Positions 21,820 to 34,468 of a stretch of 64,000 nucleotides of DNA are shown here, piece by piece (position 1 is the first letter of the stretch; each line of letters starts with the position of its first letter). The stretch spans positions 240,327-304,326 of the forward strand of contig JAKUCV010007367.1 of NCBI GenBank assembly GCA_028386065.3. The letters run 5' to 3'. The stretch comes from Turnera subulata. Lineage: Eukaryota > Streptophyta > Magnoliopsida > Malpighiales > Passifloraceae. Made by a program: the position numbers and the translations under genes. The notes under the pieces were generated by a model. It saw only the letters and a list, made by a program, of their open reading frames with translations. It had not been told where the DNA came from and made no database searches.

Positions 21820-23058
21820 TCACAACTTGTCAAAACATATCTCAAACGCATCTAAGGCAAACATTGATGGTTGTCTTATTTCTTTCAACACCATGTCCCC
21901 TTTCTTCAATCCTCTTTCTCGAACTTTTTTGTTGAAGGCTCGAGCTATCCTCCTTTGGTACCCTTGCACTTGGTATAGGGCTGATAATCGTTTTTCATTA
22001 AGCAATGCTAACTGATCAAGTCTTTCATGTACCCACTCTGTCTCAGGAAGCTCACTCTCCCAAGCCACCCTCAAGGAACGCACTTCAAGTTCTATTGGTA
22101 ATACAGCTTCCATGCCATACACTAGAGAATATGGGGTTGCACCCGTCGAGGATCTGATGGAAGTTCGGTAACCCCAGAGTGCCAGCAGCAATTTTTCTAA
22201 CCATTCCTTGTGTGTGGATATCATCTTTCCCAGGATAACCTTTACATTCTTGTTGGATGCTTTCACTGCACCGTTAGCCTGGGGTCGATAAGGTAATGAT
22301 TTGTGATGCTTGATACCGTAATCCTGGCACAACTTCTCCACATTAGCTTTGAAATGTGGGTCATTATCCGATATCAGCTCGTTTGGGACACCATAACGAC
22401 AGATGATGTTGTTTAGGATGAATTTGGCCACCTTTTTAGATGTCAACTTAGTATAAGACTCTGCCTCCACCCACTTGGTACAATAATCAATGGCAACTAA
22501 TATGTATTCGTGTCCATTCGTTGCCTTTGGGGTTATCTTCCCAATGACATCAATGCCCCATGCGGAAAACGGCCAAGGTGATGACATTGGTGTCAAAGGT
22601 GATGGTGGTTTAGAATATAGCTTCCCATGGATCTGGCATGTATGACAGCATTTTACAAATTTGGCACAATCGGCTTCCATGGTCGACCAAAAGTATCCCA
22701 ATTGCAATATTTTTCGAGCTAACATGTCTCCTCTCATATAAGGGCCCTCACCTTCCCCGTGAACTTTTCTCATAATCTTCTCAGCTTCTCTCGCACCCAC
22801 ACATAATAGTTGGACCCCCATTGCGTGCCACTTATAAAGGCTCCCTGAACACACAACATAACCTCTAGCCAGTCTTCTTAGAGTCTTCTTCTCAATTTCT
22901 GTAGTGCCCTCAAGGAACGTCCCATCCCTGAGGTATCCTAGGATGTCTTTATACCAATGATCCATATCATCATTCATAATTTGGTTGTGTGATGGTTGAT
23001 CAAGCTCTACAGCGGTGATAGCTACGATGGGAGCTTCGTTGGAAGGTAAATCTTTCAA
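21820..23058 (-). pseudogene. Tat-B integrase
   Basis: A 412-codon open frame. It has a zinc-binding-like region with a retained CHTCQ pair, where the second histidine of the usual HHCC motif appears replaced (GPYMRG). The core shows GIDVIG (first Asp), ISDNDPHF (second Asp) and a third position where gypsy integrases have Glu in NGAVEAxNKN but this copy has Lys (NGAVKASNKN). The C-terminal part has GATPYSLVYGMEAVLP, typical for Tat/Ogre. The frame has no internal stop, but the Glu-to-Lys change should abolish strand transfer. It lies downstream of the RT-RNase H region, separated by a 30-C run. Confidence 0.9.
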
Positions 23059-23085
23059 ATAATCCTGGAACCAAGGTTCACCTCC

Positions 23086-23086
<1 letters not shown>

Positions 23087-23116
<30 letters not shown>
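23087..23116. other. 30-C homopolymer
   Basis: A run of 30 C lies inside the Tat-B pol region between RNase H and integrase, converting the minus-strand frame to polyglycine. Related Tat-A sequence has nothing like it. It has the same length as the poly-G at 18157-18186, so an artefact is suspected. Confidence 0.8.
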
Positions 23117-23119
<3 letters not shown>

Positions 23120-23149
23120 CCCCTTTTCCTGGTAAAAGGAAGGCCGATT

Positions 23150-24880
23150 CCTTTTCTGGACCATCAACAGTAAGATGATAGCGTTGTTCGGCATTCCCAT
23201 CATCGAGGAAAGTGTGGCCAAGGCATTAGCAAACTGATTCTCCCTCCTAGGCACATACTGAAAGTCAATTTCTTCGAATCGGGAAGCTAACATCTTTAAA
23301 TGCTCGTGGTAAGGTATTAGTCTTTCCTCTTTGATCCTCCATTCTCCCTTGACTTAAAATATCACCAGAGCCGAATCCCCGAATACCCTAATCCATTTTA
23401 TCCCCATGTTCAATGCTAAACCCAGACCAATGGCACATGCTTCATGTTTAGACACATTATTAGTAGCTTCAAATTCCAGCTTGTAGGAGATTGGATATGT
23501 TACTTTATCAGGAGATATGAGGATTACACCCGTCCTAAAACCACGAGCGTTAGCTGCTCCATCAAAATGCATCTCCCATATTGGTGCCTCTAAGTTCATC
23601 ACCTCCCCATCAGGGAATTGTGGCTCAAATCTCTCATCTCCATCCACTGGTTGTGAAGCTAGAAAATCTGCTATGGCTCCTCCTTTAATAGCTTTTTGAG
23701 ACACGAACCGGATATCAAATTGTGATAGGATTGCCAACCATCTGCTTGTACGACTGCTCGGCACCGGCCTCTCCATTAGATACTTGATGGGATCCATTCG
23801 GGAAATGAGCAAGACTTCAAAAGAGATAAAATAATGTTGGAGCTTCTGACAAGCCCAGGTTAAGGCCACACAAGTCTTTTCTACAAAGTTGTAGTTCAAC
23901 TTGTACCCATTGAACTTCTGACTCAAGTAATATATGGCAGTCTCAATACGAGAATCTGGCAGGTATTGAGCTAACATGACACCCATGGATTCTTCTGTGA
24001 TAGTAAAATATAATAGCAACGGCTTCCCTTGCCTAGGAGGCTGGAGCACTGGAGGATTGGACAAATATCTCTTAATTTGTTCGAAAGCATCCTGGCATTT
24101 GTCATCCTGTCTTACAGGAACTCCTTTCTTGAGCAACTGATGGATGGGTGCACAAATGCTAGAAAGCTGAGCAATGAAATGACTGACATACTGAATTCTT
24201 CCCAGGAAACTTTGGACCTCCTTCTTATTCTTTGGAGCCGGCATTTCTTGAATGGCCTTGATCTTGATGGGGTCTACTTCAATGCCTCGTTCACTCACCA
24301 TGAAACCTAGTAACTTTCTTGCCTGGACGCCGAAGACACATTTCTGAGGATTAATTCTCATGCCAAACTCCCGCCTTCTCTCGAAGAATTTTTTCAAATT
24401 AACCACATGGGATTCTCACGTTTCTGATTTCACAGTCATATCATCGACATAAACCTTTACTTCCTTATGCACCATGTCGTGCAAGAGAGTAGTAGCCATC
24501 CTTTGATATGCGGCTCCGACATTGATTAGACCAAAGGGCATAACCTTGTAACAGAATGTCCCTCATTCGGTTCGGAATGATGTCTTGTGTTTGTCTTCCA
24601 ACGCCATCTTCACCTGATTATACCCTGAAAATCCATCCATGAAGGATAACAATGCATGTCCTACCGTGGCATCCACCAAAAGATCAATATGGGGCAGGGG
24701 AAATTCATCTTTTGGACATGCCTTGTTCAAATCTCGGTAGTCCACACACATTCGCACCTTCCCATCTTTCTTCGGAACCGGGACAATATTAGCTAACCAT
24801 TCAGGGTATTCAATCACTTCCAAGAATCCGGCTTTAATCTACTTCTTCTTTCACCTTCAAGGCCCATTAGGGCTGAAGAA
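23150..24880 (-). pseudogene. Tat-B reverse transcriptase and dual RNase H
   Basis: In native order: YPEWLANIVPVPKKDGKVRM, CVDYRDLNKACPKDEFPLPH, SFMDGFSGYNQVKMA, VMPFGL, the active site VYVDDM (about 24440-24457), FLGRIQYVSHFIAQLSSICA, the first RNase H, then a second RNase H with MHFDGAAN, KHEAC and FGDSALV carrying the DED residues. A tandem second RNase H is the Tat/Ogre hallmark. Stops occur at 24560-24562 (a Trp position), near 24407 (an Arg-like position) and near 23353. Their type fits C-to-T or G-to-A decay. Confidence 0.9.
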
Positions 24881-25018
24881 GACAGATTTTTGCTTCACGG
24901 GCCGAGCATTGGGAAATAGAGGGATCCGATGCTGAGCAATGGTCGGGTCGATTCCTTGCATATCTTCATAAGACCAGGCAAACACATCCACATACTCCTT
25001 GATTAGAACTGCCAAGTC

Positions 25019-26086
25019 TTATTGGATGGAATTTTCAAGAGCCGCACCATTCCTTGTGATCTTAGGGTTATCTTTATTTCCCAGGTTGATTTCGATTGAA
25101 TCCAAGAGTTCATTCATCTCATTACATTCACATACATTATTCATGCAATAAATGTTATCACAGAAAGCATCCAAGTAAGCAAAAAAGTGCCTCATTTCAT
25201 TGCTACGGGATATGGGTACATCATTATTTTCCATGGTTTTGGAGCAAGAAAGGCTAATGTTAATGGAGTTTTTGTCTATTCCGTTGGCTACATCTTCAGG
25301 TTCATTTTCTAATTCAGATTCACTCTCGGAGCCAGTTTTCACGAGAGAACTCTCATCAATTGCTTCCTTGCTGATCTTGAAAACAGTACACGATTTATGC
25401 CATTCCCAATTCCTACCCATATGGTTGATATTATGGATGACTCTTTGTGCAAAATCTCTTCCTCCGGCTCTTGGATCAATATCAATCATGAAATAATCTT
25501 CACTTTTAACCCATCTCGCGAAACTGAACTTCCCATTTTGGTCTTGACGGAGTAAAGCGATTTCTTCCCGATCTACCAAACTTTGCATCTCATGGCAAAT
25601 CTGGAAACATTCATTGATGGCATGCCTAATCACATAACAGAATTCACAGCACTCATTAAATTTTGGCATTGGAGGCTGCAGCGGGTCACCTTTTATGCAC
25701 TTCTTGAGCAGTTCTTCCAAAAATATCGGGAGGGGGACGGATTTTCCATTGGATTTCTCAAGGTTCGGCATCTTGAATTTCTTGGGTAACCGAGCTTCAG
25801 GGAAAGAGGACAGGCGGTCCGGATTCCAATCGCCTCCTCACCTCTTTGTGATCCTCAACAAATTTTCCAACCTTCGAGGCTCCTCTTCCTCTCCCTTAGT
25901 TCCTTCTACCTTCACGCCACCATTCTGAACCTTTCCGCTGCTTCTCATGATGTCACGCCTTGAATCTTGTCCTCCAATACTCCTTGGGGACCTTGTCCTT
26001 CCTCGCTCGAGTGCCGTCAGTGGTTTACTCACTGCCGGTAGGGGTCCCACAGCCGTGGTCATCTTGAGGGAATCTTCTTTGCTCAT
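25019..26086 (-). pseudogene. Tat-B gag remnants
   Basis: A basic 82-codon fragment (26086-25838, starting MSKEDSLKM) is followed by a 250-codon frame (25771-25019). The latter holds a zinc knuckle of form CX2CX4HX4C (CEFCYVIRHAINEC), then QSLVDREEIALL and an acidic linker ESESELENEPED. The capsid core is absent, presumably deleted. The linker matches the Tat-A segment at 42690-43250, including NWEWH and SNEMRHFFAYLD, which confirms the two elements are one family. Confidence 0.82.
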
Positions 26087-26567
26087 GTTGCTCTAGATTG
26101 AAGGGGTAGCAAAGTATAAAGGTTCCAGGCACCCAAAGGGGGGGTTCGAAGGTTTCTTTTTAGGGCGTGTGGGGATGAAAGGGGCATTCAATTCACATTT
26201 ACTTGAATAACAATCAAACAAAAAGCACATAACATTTATTGATTCATTATGCGTGAGATGCTCAGGGTATGCAGCTGGTTGGAGGCTAAAAGACTGCCGC
26301 TAAGGAATAGTTTGACCTACTCACATGTGAAAAAAGATATCACGTGAGGTCCAAGGCCCATTAATCCCTATCATTGCATGAGCAGCGAGAAACCAGTTCA
26401 CACAAGCCACTATCGCTTAGAGAAAGCATTGTAGCGGACTTGGATCCCCTGGCCCTTTTGCGGTAAGGGCTTCACAACAGTTATCATGAATGCAGGGCAC
26501 TTATAATGACACATAAAATGGCATAAAAAATTCAATAATTGCACAAGGTTTCTTGAATTCTCAAAAT
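26087..26567. other. Tat-B leader
   Basis: Non-coding sequence between PBS and gag. It shares blocks such as ATCTCATGCATTATGAATCAAT, in reverse, with the Tat-A leader near 29460-29480. No gene. Confidence 0.65.
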
Positions 26568-26584
26568 CTCCAGCGGAGTCGCCA
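26568..26584 (-). other. Tat-B primer-binding site
   Basis: The complement reads TGGCGACTCCGCTGGAG, two bases from the LTR edge at 26587. It is similar to the site of Tat-A (29138) and to sites described in Tat/Ogre elements. The tRNA partner was not verified. Confidence 0.75.
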
Positions 26585-26586
26585 GC

Positions 26587-28192
26587 TGTGAATACCCGAC
26601 CCAAAATCACTTGGGCCTATTCACCTTTCCTTTACACCTTCTTCATAACCATCATCCAACATCTTTGGAGTCGCCACCCAAATTTTATTAAGGGTCAAAA
26701 ACTTGGGAAAAACCCTTCATGTGACTCTATTTAGGCAACTGGATAACGAACCAAAGATGCTGGACCCCAGGATTCGTCATGGATAGGAAGGTGTTAGGCA
26801 CCCACCCATGTCGGGGCGAAATTTTGTGCAATTAGAGGATTTTGTATGCCTTGTGCAAGTGTGAGCACCAAAACACATAATAACTGAACATTAAAAAGAA
26901 AGGGGAGAAGAAGAAGATTGGGCTTGAGTTTCCACCACTAGAAACCACCTACGTACCCCGGCGACCGGGTTCAAAGCCCACGTAGTTCTTGACATGGCAT
27001 CACAACAATCACATTATCATCAACATCAACATCTCAACAATAATTGGTCAAACAAAAAGGGATTAGGATTACCTCTTGTAGCCCTCCTCTTGCTCCTTGG
27101 TTTGGGTTGTGCCTCCTACACAATTTCCTCCCACTCCTCAACTCAATCTTGGAGTTCTTCTTAATTTTTCCCTTTTCTGCCTTGAATGGATGATACTACC
27201 CACGAAATTCTACCAGAGTTTTGCCTATGGAACTATTTCCTAAGCTTGGAGAGAAAGAGTTTCTTCAAGCTTCAAAGCTTTATAAAGAGTGCTTGTGTAG
27301 TAGAATGTGTGTCCTTTGAAATGTAAGAGGAGGGTCTTATTTATAGTGTTTTGGGTAGTCTAGGGGCGTGGACTAACTTAATGATCAAGGTAATGGCCAA
27401 AAATCTGGGCCAAAACCGAGTAAAATCAGATTACGGGCGAAAATCGGGGAGAAAACGCGTTTCTGGGTGTGCATGACTGCCATGGCCAGCGGTCATCCTG
27501 TGGATGACAGCCAGGCCGGGCGGTCATGGGTGGAAGACCGCCCAGGCCCGGCGGTTTTTTCGAGAAGACCGTCCGCGCCTACGCGTCTCACCCGTTCTTT
27601 CCTTTTTCGGTCCCGATTCTCCCCTAATTCCTCCCTGATTGATCCTACCGCATAATTAACCCCTAGACTGTCTAGAATCCTCTGCTTTATTGATTACTAC
27701 TCCTCTCAATCATCTCCTAATTGATTAATTACACATTGATTCCTCATTTTAAGCCAAAATCATACCAAAAACATTTTTTGTATTAAGGAATAATTTAACT
27801 CTGATTTTCCACGAAAATTAGAGCTAAATTTGTCTGCAAGCAAGGTGTTAATGGGCTGTGCAACTCTGAAGAAAAGTCCATACCTTATTAAATTGGACCC
27901 TTACATTTATCTTCAACCCAAGAATAAACATAATTGGGTTTAATAAATGAACAAGCCCGAATTTAATGAGATAAAATACATTTTAGCATTTTAGTCCTTA
28001 ACATATCCTATGATTAAATCGTCTCATTAATCCTAGGCATATAAAAGTCTTAATTACTATAACGTATAAATTCTACTAAAATTAAACCCCATCCATGCCT
28101 CAACCCAAGACTAACTCATCAATCTTATGATTCAAACATGTCTGGAGTCTAATCTCAATATAATTTTCATCGGTCAAATTTGGGTGTTCATA
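26587..28192 (-). repeat. Tat-B 5' LTR
   Basis: Starts TGTGAATACCCGACCC and ends GGGTGTTCATA, where the last bases are mutated from CA. The direct-repeat partner is 18764-20376. It is adjacent to the PBS. Confidence 0.93.
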
Positions 28193-29135
28193 GAGCAGAA
28201 TTAGGGGGATTGCGGCTTCAAAAAGGAAAGAACGGGTCGCACGTGGGGTGACCGGCGGGAGGACATCCACCTATGACCGTCGGCCATGGCGGTCATCCCC
28301 TTCCAGTTGCGCCCAAATCTCCAATTTTGTTTCTAATTTCGGGCATAATCTTCACTATTAAGCAGGTCCACGCCCCTAGGCTCCCCATAACACTATAAAT
28401 AGGACCCCTCACACACATTTCAGAGGGCACACATTATCATTCACATACACACTCATAAGCTTTCTTGCTTGGGGAAACTATACCTCTCCAAGCTTAAAAA
28501 TACATTCTTAGGCAGAAACTCTGAAGAATTTTCGTGGGGTGCATCAGCCATAGTCCAGCAAGGAAGAATCAAGATGGGGATCAACCATTGAGTTAAAAAG
28601 CGGTAAGAAGGTGGGTGGAGAACACAACCCAATACAAGGAGCTAGAGGAGGGCTACATGAGGTAACACTAAACCCCTTTTGGTTGATTTTTGCTGGCTAT
28701 ATGAGGATGCTTTTGATGATGTAAGTGGGGACATAATGCCATGTTTAGAACTACGTGGCTTTGACTCCTGTCACTCGGGTACGTAGGTAGTCTCTGTTTT
28801 ACAACGGGATGCAAGCCAAATCTTCTTCTTCTCCCCATCTCTTTACTTTCCATATTTGCACACTTGCATAAGGCACACTTGTACTTTGCAATTGCACAAG
28901 GTTTCAACCCAACACGGATGGGTGCCTAACACCTTCCCTTATGTGACGAACCCCCGATCCCATGTCTTTGGTTCGCTATGACCATGTAGCCTAAAGGAGT
29001 CATATGAAGGTTTCTCCCAAATTTTGTCCTTAATAAAAATTGGGTGGCGACTCCATTGACATAGGATTGACCCGAGGATGAAGGTGAAAAGGAATAGGTA
29101 AATAGGCCCAAGTGATTTTGGGTCGGGTATTCATA
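28193..29135 (+). repeat. Tat-A 5' LTR, right part
   Basis: It resumes with AGAATTAGGGGGATTG, exactly where homology to the Tat-B LTR predicts. It includes the TATA box at 28394 and ends GGGTCGGGTATTCATA before the PBS. Confidence 0.85.
28394..28401 (+). promoter_or_regulatory. Tat-A LTR TATA box
   Basis: CACTATAAATAGGACC, identical in layout to the Tat-B promoter on the other strand. The transcript would start a few tens of bases downstream. Confidence 0.65.
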
Positions 29136-29137
29136 GT

Positions 29138-29155
29138 TAGCGACTCCACTGGGGA
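29138..29155 (+). other. Tat-A primer-binding site
   Basis: TAGCGACTCCACTGGGGA lies two bases after the LTR. It is a one-base variant of the TGGCGACTCC-type site. Confidence 0.72.
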
Positions 29156-29634
29156 AGTAGTGGGTTCAAGAAACCTTATGCAATTGTTGAGTTTTGTGTG
29201 CCTTTTTACTTGTCATCATAAGTTCCTTGCATTCATGATGATTGACGTGAAGCCTTTACCGTAACAGGACGAGGGAATCCAAGTCCACCACATGCTTTCT
29301 TTAAGTGATGGCGGCTTGAGTGAACCCGTTTCTCGATGCTTAGCAATGATGGGGATTGATTGGCCTTGGACCTCACGCGATATCCATTATCACATGTGAG
29401 TAGGTGAGCCTATACCCTATCGGTAATCTTAACCCCCAACCAGCTGCATACCCTGAGCATCTCATGCATTATGAATCAATAAGTGGTACTTGCATTTGGG
29501 TGTATAGTGTTGTGAATTCAAGTAATTGTGAGTAGAGTGTCTGCTTCTTCTCATTTACCCTAAAAAAAGAGAGAGAGTGATTCCCTTGGGTACCCAGCAT
29601 TTTCACACCTACCTTCCCTCAATACTAGAGCAAG
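29156..29634. other. Tat-A leader, non-coding
   Basis: Between PBS and gag ATG. It ends CAAG before ATG at 29635. No ORF of interest. Confidence 0.6.
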
Positions 29635-30715
29635 ATGAGTGAAGACAACGCTACCAAGACAAATGTGGCCATGGAATTCCTACTGCAAGATCCAGGTGTG
29701 AGGGAAGCACTGATGATGCTCAAACATGGAACTGCGTCCCCTATGAGTAATGGGGGACAAGCTTCAAAACAAAATAATGGTGGTGAAACGACATAAGGTG
29801 GTGGTTCGATGATTCAAGGGCCCAAAGAAGATGAGGAATGGCTCAAAAGAGTAGAGGAGCTGGTGAAAACCATGAAGAGGAAGGAAGATGAGTGGAACCT
29901 GGATCGCTTATCCTTGTTCCCCGAAGCCCGGCTACCTGAGAAATTCATGATGCCTGACATTGAGAAATTCAATGGGATGGGATGCCCTACAAGTCATTTG
30001 AAGATCTATGTGAGGATGCTGCAGCCTATGGGGATAGGACCAGAACTGATGGTTCAATTATTCCAAAGGACTCTATCAGGGGCAGCCTTGAAGTGGGTCA
30101 TGACCTTGGACGAGAGCTGGATTAGCAAATGGGATGACATCTGCAAGGATTTTGTGAATTAGTATGGTTATAACACCGAGGTAGATGTGACTAAGAGGGA
30201 TGTCGAGACAACCAAGCAAGAGGCCCATGAAACTTTCTCTGCTTATATTCTGAGATGGCATGGTAAGGCATCATTAATGGTGAACAGACCTACCGAGGAA
30301 GACCAGATACAGATGGTCATTAAGAATCTGTAGCCGGCCTATTATGATCGTATGGTTGGCAATTACTATGCCAAGTTTAAAGCCCTTGTTGGGGCAAGGA
30401 TGCAACTAGAAGACGCCATCAATTCGGGAAAGATCAAGGTTCCAATGGGTGCATCCACATTCAGAGGAACCCAAGTTCGGCCCTGGGAAAGAAGTTGGCT
30501 GGGGTAAACTATGTGACCTTTCAGGCTGGAGCTAAACCTAGAAAGTTTGCCCCTTTTCCTATGTCTCCAGGGAGGATGTTCAAGAAATGTGTGGAGGGAG
30601 GTTTGCTACGACCTCTAGAGCCTAAGTCTGACTTACTTGTTAGAGGAGACGATATTGTGAGTTCCACCAGATGATGGGCCACACCACTGATGAGTGCCTT
30701 CAACTCCGCCACAGG
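29635..30715 (+). pseudogene. Tat-A gag
   Basis: The ATG at 29635 starts MSEDNATKTNVAMEFLLQD. The same frame continues through stops at 29794 (TAA) and 30160 (TAG, a probable Gln). Capsid features are PDIEKFNGMGCPTSHLKIY, LFQRTLSGAALKWVM and DVETTKQEAHETFSAYILRW, typical of plant gypsy retrotrans_gag. Another stop follows NL at 30331. Near the end, FHQMMGHTTDEC is part of a zinc-knuckle region, cut by the Athila insertion at ACAGG (30711-30715) and continued at 42683. Confidence 0.85.
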
Positions 30716-32542
30716 TGATGCGTTTTATTTACGCGTGACTGTTTCAAATTTATAATTCTTGATCAATTCACAACACGACACACAAATAACTCACGAGTAA
30801 ATGCAACGATTGTTAACTGCAAGCGCACAGTGTACTATATAGTGTAGTAGTCTAATCAAGGTCGATCCACGGAACAAGGGAAATAAGTACTACCTAATGT
30901 CACAACTTATGATTATCTAGGCAAATCAAACAAAAGATGGTGTAGGGTGATGTCGAAACTAACAAAAAAAAAGAAATAAAATCGCAGACTTAATCTAAAG
31001 TGAAGTTCTATCAATATCTAAAGCAATCAAGGAAATCGGGGTACACACAATTACTATCTAGGTTTATTATGCTTGGATGTTAATTTCAATGTTGATGTGT
31101 GATTTTGGGCAATTGTTTCTAATGTCTTAATGTTGAATCAAATATTCAGCAAAGATTACTACCTAGCTCTCGCATAGCCTAGCATCAACACTAAACTCAT
31201 TAAGCACAAAACAATCAATCAAACCCTAAGAAACTATCAGCTCTCATATATTTTAGCATCAATCAATCTATGTTATTCTAGGTATCATCATATAAATCAT
31301 GCAGCTCTCGCATGTTGCAATCAATAAGAATCAATCCAAAGTTGATAATAAATTCGCACACATAGATTGAACAATCAACACAATCAATTGAATAAACATC
31401 AATCCATAGATAATAAAACCATAGAAGTAATTGGCTACATTCCTAATCCTAGATTAGAGAACTAGTTCATCATAATAAAATAGCAAATCATCAAAATCTC
31501 ACAAGAATTCATCAAGTAAACAATTAAACAGAAAGAGAATCGAATAAAAGAGAGAGTAGTGAAGTCTGGTAGTCGATTTGTGTTGGTGATGATGGCGTCG
31601 ACTTGTGCTCCTCTGGTGACAACTTCTGCTGCAATTGGAGTGGCGATTCTGTGACTTTAAACCTTCAAATCTTGCTGAAAAAACGTTGAATTTTTGTGGG
31701 GAATAACCTTGAAATTGGAAGAGGAATTTGGCACCACCTAGAGGTTCCAAAAGAGTGAAAACCCTAACCCTACAAGTGTGTGTGACCTAATAACTAACCA
31801 ATTCGGCAGAGCTTCGCCCTCTGACTTTTGCCTCCTGAATATATCGACCTAGGGGGTCCTTTTATACTGTCTTTTGCTGCTGGAAGACGGTGGGCCTCTC
31901 CTACTTTCAATGGAAATTGAATTCTTGACTTGCACTCCAAATTGGACTTTTGCCTATTCTCTGACCCGAAATTGGCACGCCACTTAACTCCTAGAAGATG
32001 TCCGAAATGGGCATTGGGCTCTTCTACAAAGTTGTAGATAATTCTCTCATATTTCTTTCCATAAAAGGAACTCTTCAAGTGGACTTCTGTAGCTCAATAT
32101 ATTGCCGAAACACTGGGCCTGCGTCGGCAAAGAAAAATCTGCATCCTGGGCTGGATTAAAATAATTACTGCTCCTTTTAGACACGTCCAAAAATTATGAA
32201 ATTTAATTCATAGAAGGATCTGGAAGTCTAGTTTTGTCTACAATTGGTCTCGCTTAATTTCAATTCCTAAAACTCCCGAAATTCTCAAAATAGTCGGTTG
32301 TGCTCACTGCAGAAAGTTTCCTAAATTAGGCCTAGTTTCCAGACTTTGCTAAAGAGCTTCCATGCTTCAATAAAAAACGATAAATTCCTGATAAAAACAC
32401 TTAATCAGAAAAATTGAAGTACTAATTGACACAATTCATGAAAACACATAATAATATAAAGGTTATACACATAATCGATCAAGAAAACATAGTAAATGCC
32501 ATTCAAAACCATCATAAAAACACTAACATTTAGATGTTATCA
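30716..32542 (-). repeat. Athila-like 3' LTR
   Basis: Starts TGATGCGTTTTATTTACGCG and ends AGATGTTATCA. It is followed by AATCTCCTCAAAC, the complement of a polypurine tract. Confidence 0.94.
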
Positions 32543-34468
32543 AATCTCCTCAAACTTAAACTTTGCTTGTCCTCAAGCAAATAAAACAAAATAAACCAAA
32601 TGAGGATTTTGACAATCTCCACCAATTCACACAATCAAAAAGAATTCATATCAAGACATCCACGATAATCACCAAGAGCTTACGAAAAACATTTAAGATC
32701 AAATGTCAAGAAAGAAAGAAAATCTCATGAAAAAAGCATCCATGCAATAGTCAGACTTACCCGTACAAGCTTTCACACAAATCACTTAGCAAAAATTAAT
32801 TTCCCATATGCATGCACGAATGAATTGACGTCATGAAAATTTGAAAAACTAGTCCCATAGGCAAATTCCAGAACTTAACTCCACTATTATGAATAAACAC
32901 TCTCAAAAAGATCAAAAGGACTTTACAAGGATTGTAACGGGGTCTTGGGTAAAGGTTTATCAAAGAAAAGGTGTATATAGAAAATCAAAGTTCAAAAATT
33001 CACTTAAGAAAAAATTGCAATATGCATTATCAAGAAGTTGAAAAGAATTTCTCAAAGTGCAAGTCTTGAAGTAACATCCATCATGTTATCATCAAAAGAA
33101 ATTCAACTTGTTTCAGGAATACTGATTGCGCAATTTCCATTTTTTTTGAATTTTTCTGAATTTTTTTTGAATCGACTTTGTCGATTTTTTTTTTCTTTCC
33201 GCGCTTGACATTCCATAATATACTTGAAACAATTGAAAGTACAAACATCTTCAATGCATAGATCTTCTTGGATGAGAAAAGATACGGTACAATTGCACTT
33301 ATCATAGAAAAAATCTTGATAAAAAACATAGAACAAAAATCTCTTAAGGAACTTTGAAAAATAGAGTATGGATAATGAAAGAAAAGAATGGTAGCTATAA
33401 GCCTTCAAAGGGGTTAAAGGTGGGTAAATAAGGGTAAAGAAAGAAAAATTAGCTACCATGATTTAGGCTCAAAGGGGTTAAAACAAAGGATAATAATATA
33501 GGGTAGGCTTTTTATTGGCTTGTTGGGTTAAGCAAATAATGCCTAAATCATCTCTTTCATTGAGCATTTATGAGAAAAATTCGCTTTGAAAAGTTCTGAA
33601 AACTTATTCTAGGACATATATGTTGACGTCAAAATTTTGAAAAATAAAGCACAGGGTGTCGAAAAATGCTAGGCAAAGAATGCTAGAACTTGCATGAATT
33701 CATCATAATTAAACATGAACACAAGATCAATCAAAAATCAAACTTCTTGCATCTAAAAGAAAATGATTTCAAAAACTCAAAGTAACTCTCTTGGTTATCC
33801 ATCAACAAAATTCTTCTTGATCGTAGAATGGTGGGTTTGAAAACAATTTGAAAAACAAAGAATTTTTTTTTGGTTTTTTTTTCGAGAAATTTTTATTTTT
33901 TGTCAATTTTTTTTGAAATTTTTTTTTTGTTTGAAAATGATTTTTGAAAAACAATTTGGAAAACGATTTGAAAAAGAATTTTGAAAACAATTTTGAAAAA
34001 GTAATGGCTTTTTACTAAGTAATCTAGAATCAAAGATATGCATACTCAATATATTAAAGTCAAAAACATGCTCTTTATTGACACAAAACAAATAAAGACA
34101 AACAAATTGCAAAGAAATTTGTTCTCCCTCCTCAAACTTAAATCGGACAATGTCCTCATTGGCCATGAAAGAAAATAAACAAAGGATAAAAAGATAGGCA
34201 CATAGGAGAGGCACTCTCCTCAAACTTAGATTGAAACATGTATAGCACATAGCAAAAGATAATCCAAGTAAGAGAGAAAGTAAGAATCAACCATAAGAGA
34301 GATAGAGAAATCGAAATTGCATTGCCACTAGGTATTCATGACACCAAAATTAAACACATTTGACATAAAATTTAAATTGCCACGAGGATGACTAGCATTT
34401 ACTGCTTCCTATAAAAATAAAGACATAAAGCAATAAAAACACAACACATAGAATGATGATGCATGAAA
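32543..34468. other. Athila-like 3' untranslated region
   Basis: AT-rich, with minus-strand ORFs made of Phe/Lys repeats (33802-33990, 33903-34250). These come from T-rich runs such as those at 33867-33930 and are not believable genes. No other feature. Confidence 0.7.

Larger units (their letters stand above)
18764..28192 (-). mobile_element. Tat/Ogre-like Ty3/gypsy retrotransposon (Tat-B)
   Basis: Complete with two LTRs of about 1.6 kb, it inserted in the 5' LTR of Tat-A. The flanks are GAGCT (18759-18763) and GAGCA (28193-28197), an imperfect 5-bp duplication. In native order it has a PBS, gag fragments, RT, RNase H, a second RNase H and integrase, then a repeat-rich 3' region. A sample of about 145 bp of the two LTRs shows five differences. 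Stops in RT, a missing gag core, a 30-C run and a changed integrase active site make it inactive. Confidence 0.92.

Noticed and set aside
33081..34250. Phe/Lys-rich ORFs of 60-118 codons on the minus strand
   Set aside because: They translate poly-T/poly-A rich runs. Low complexity and no conserved motif; treated as Athila 3' untranslated sequence.
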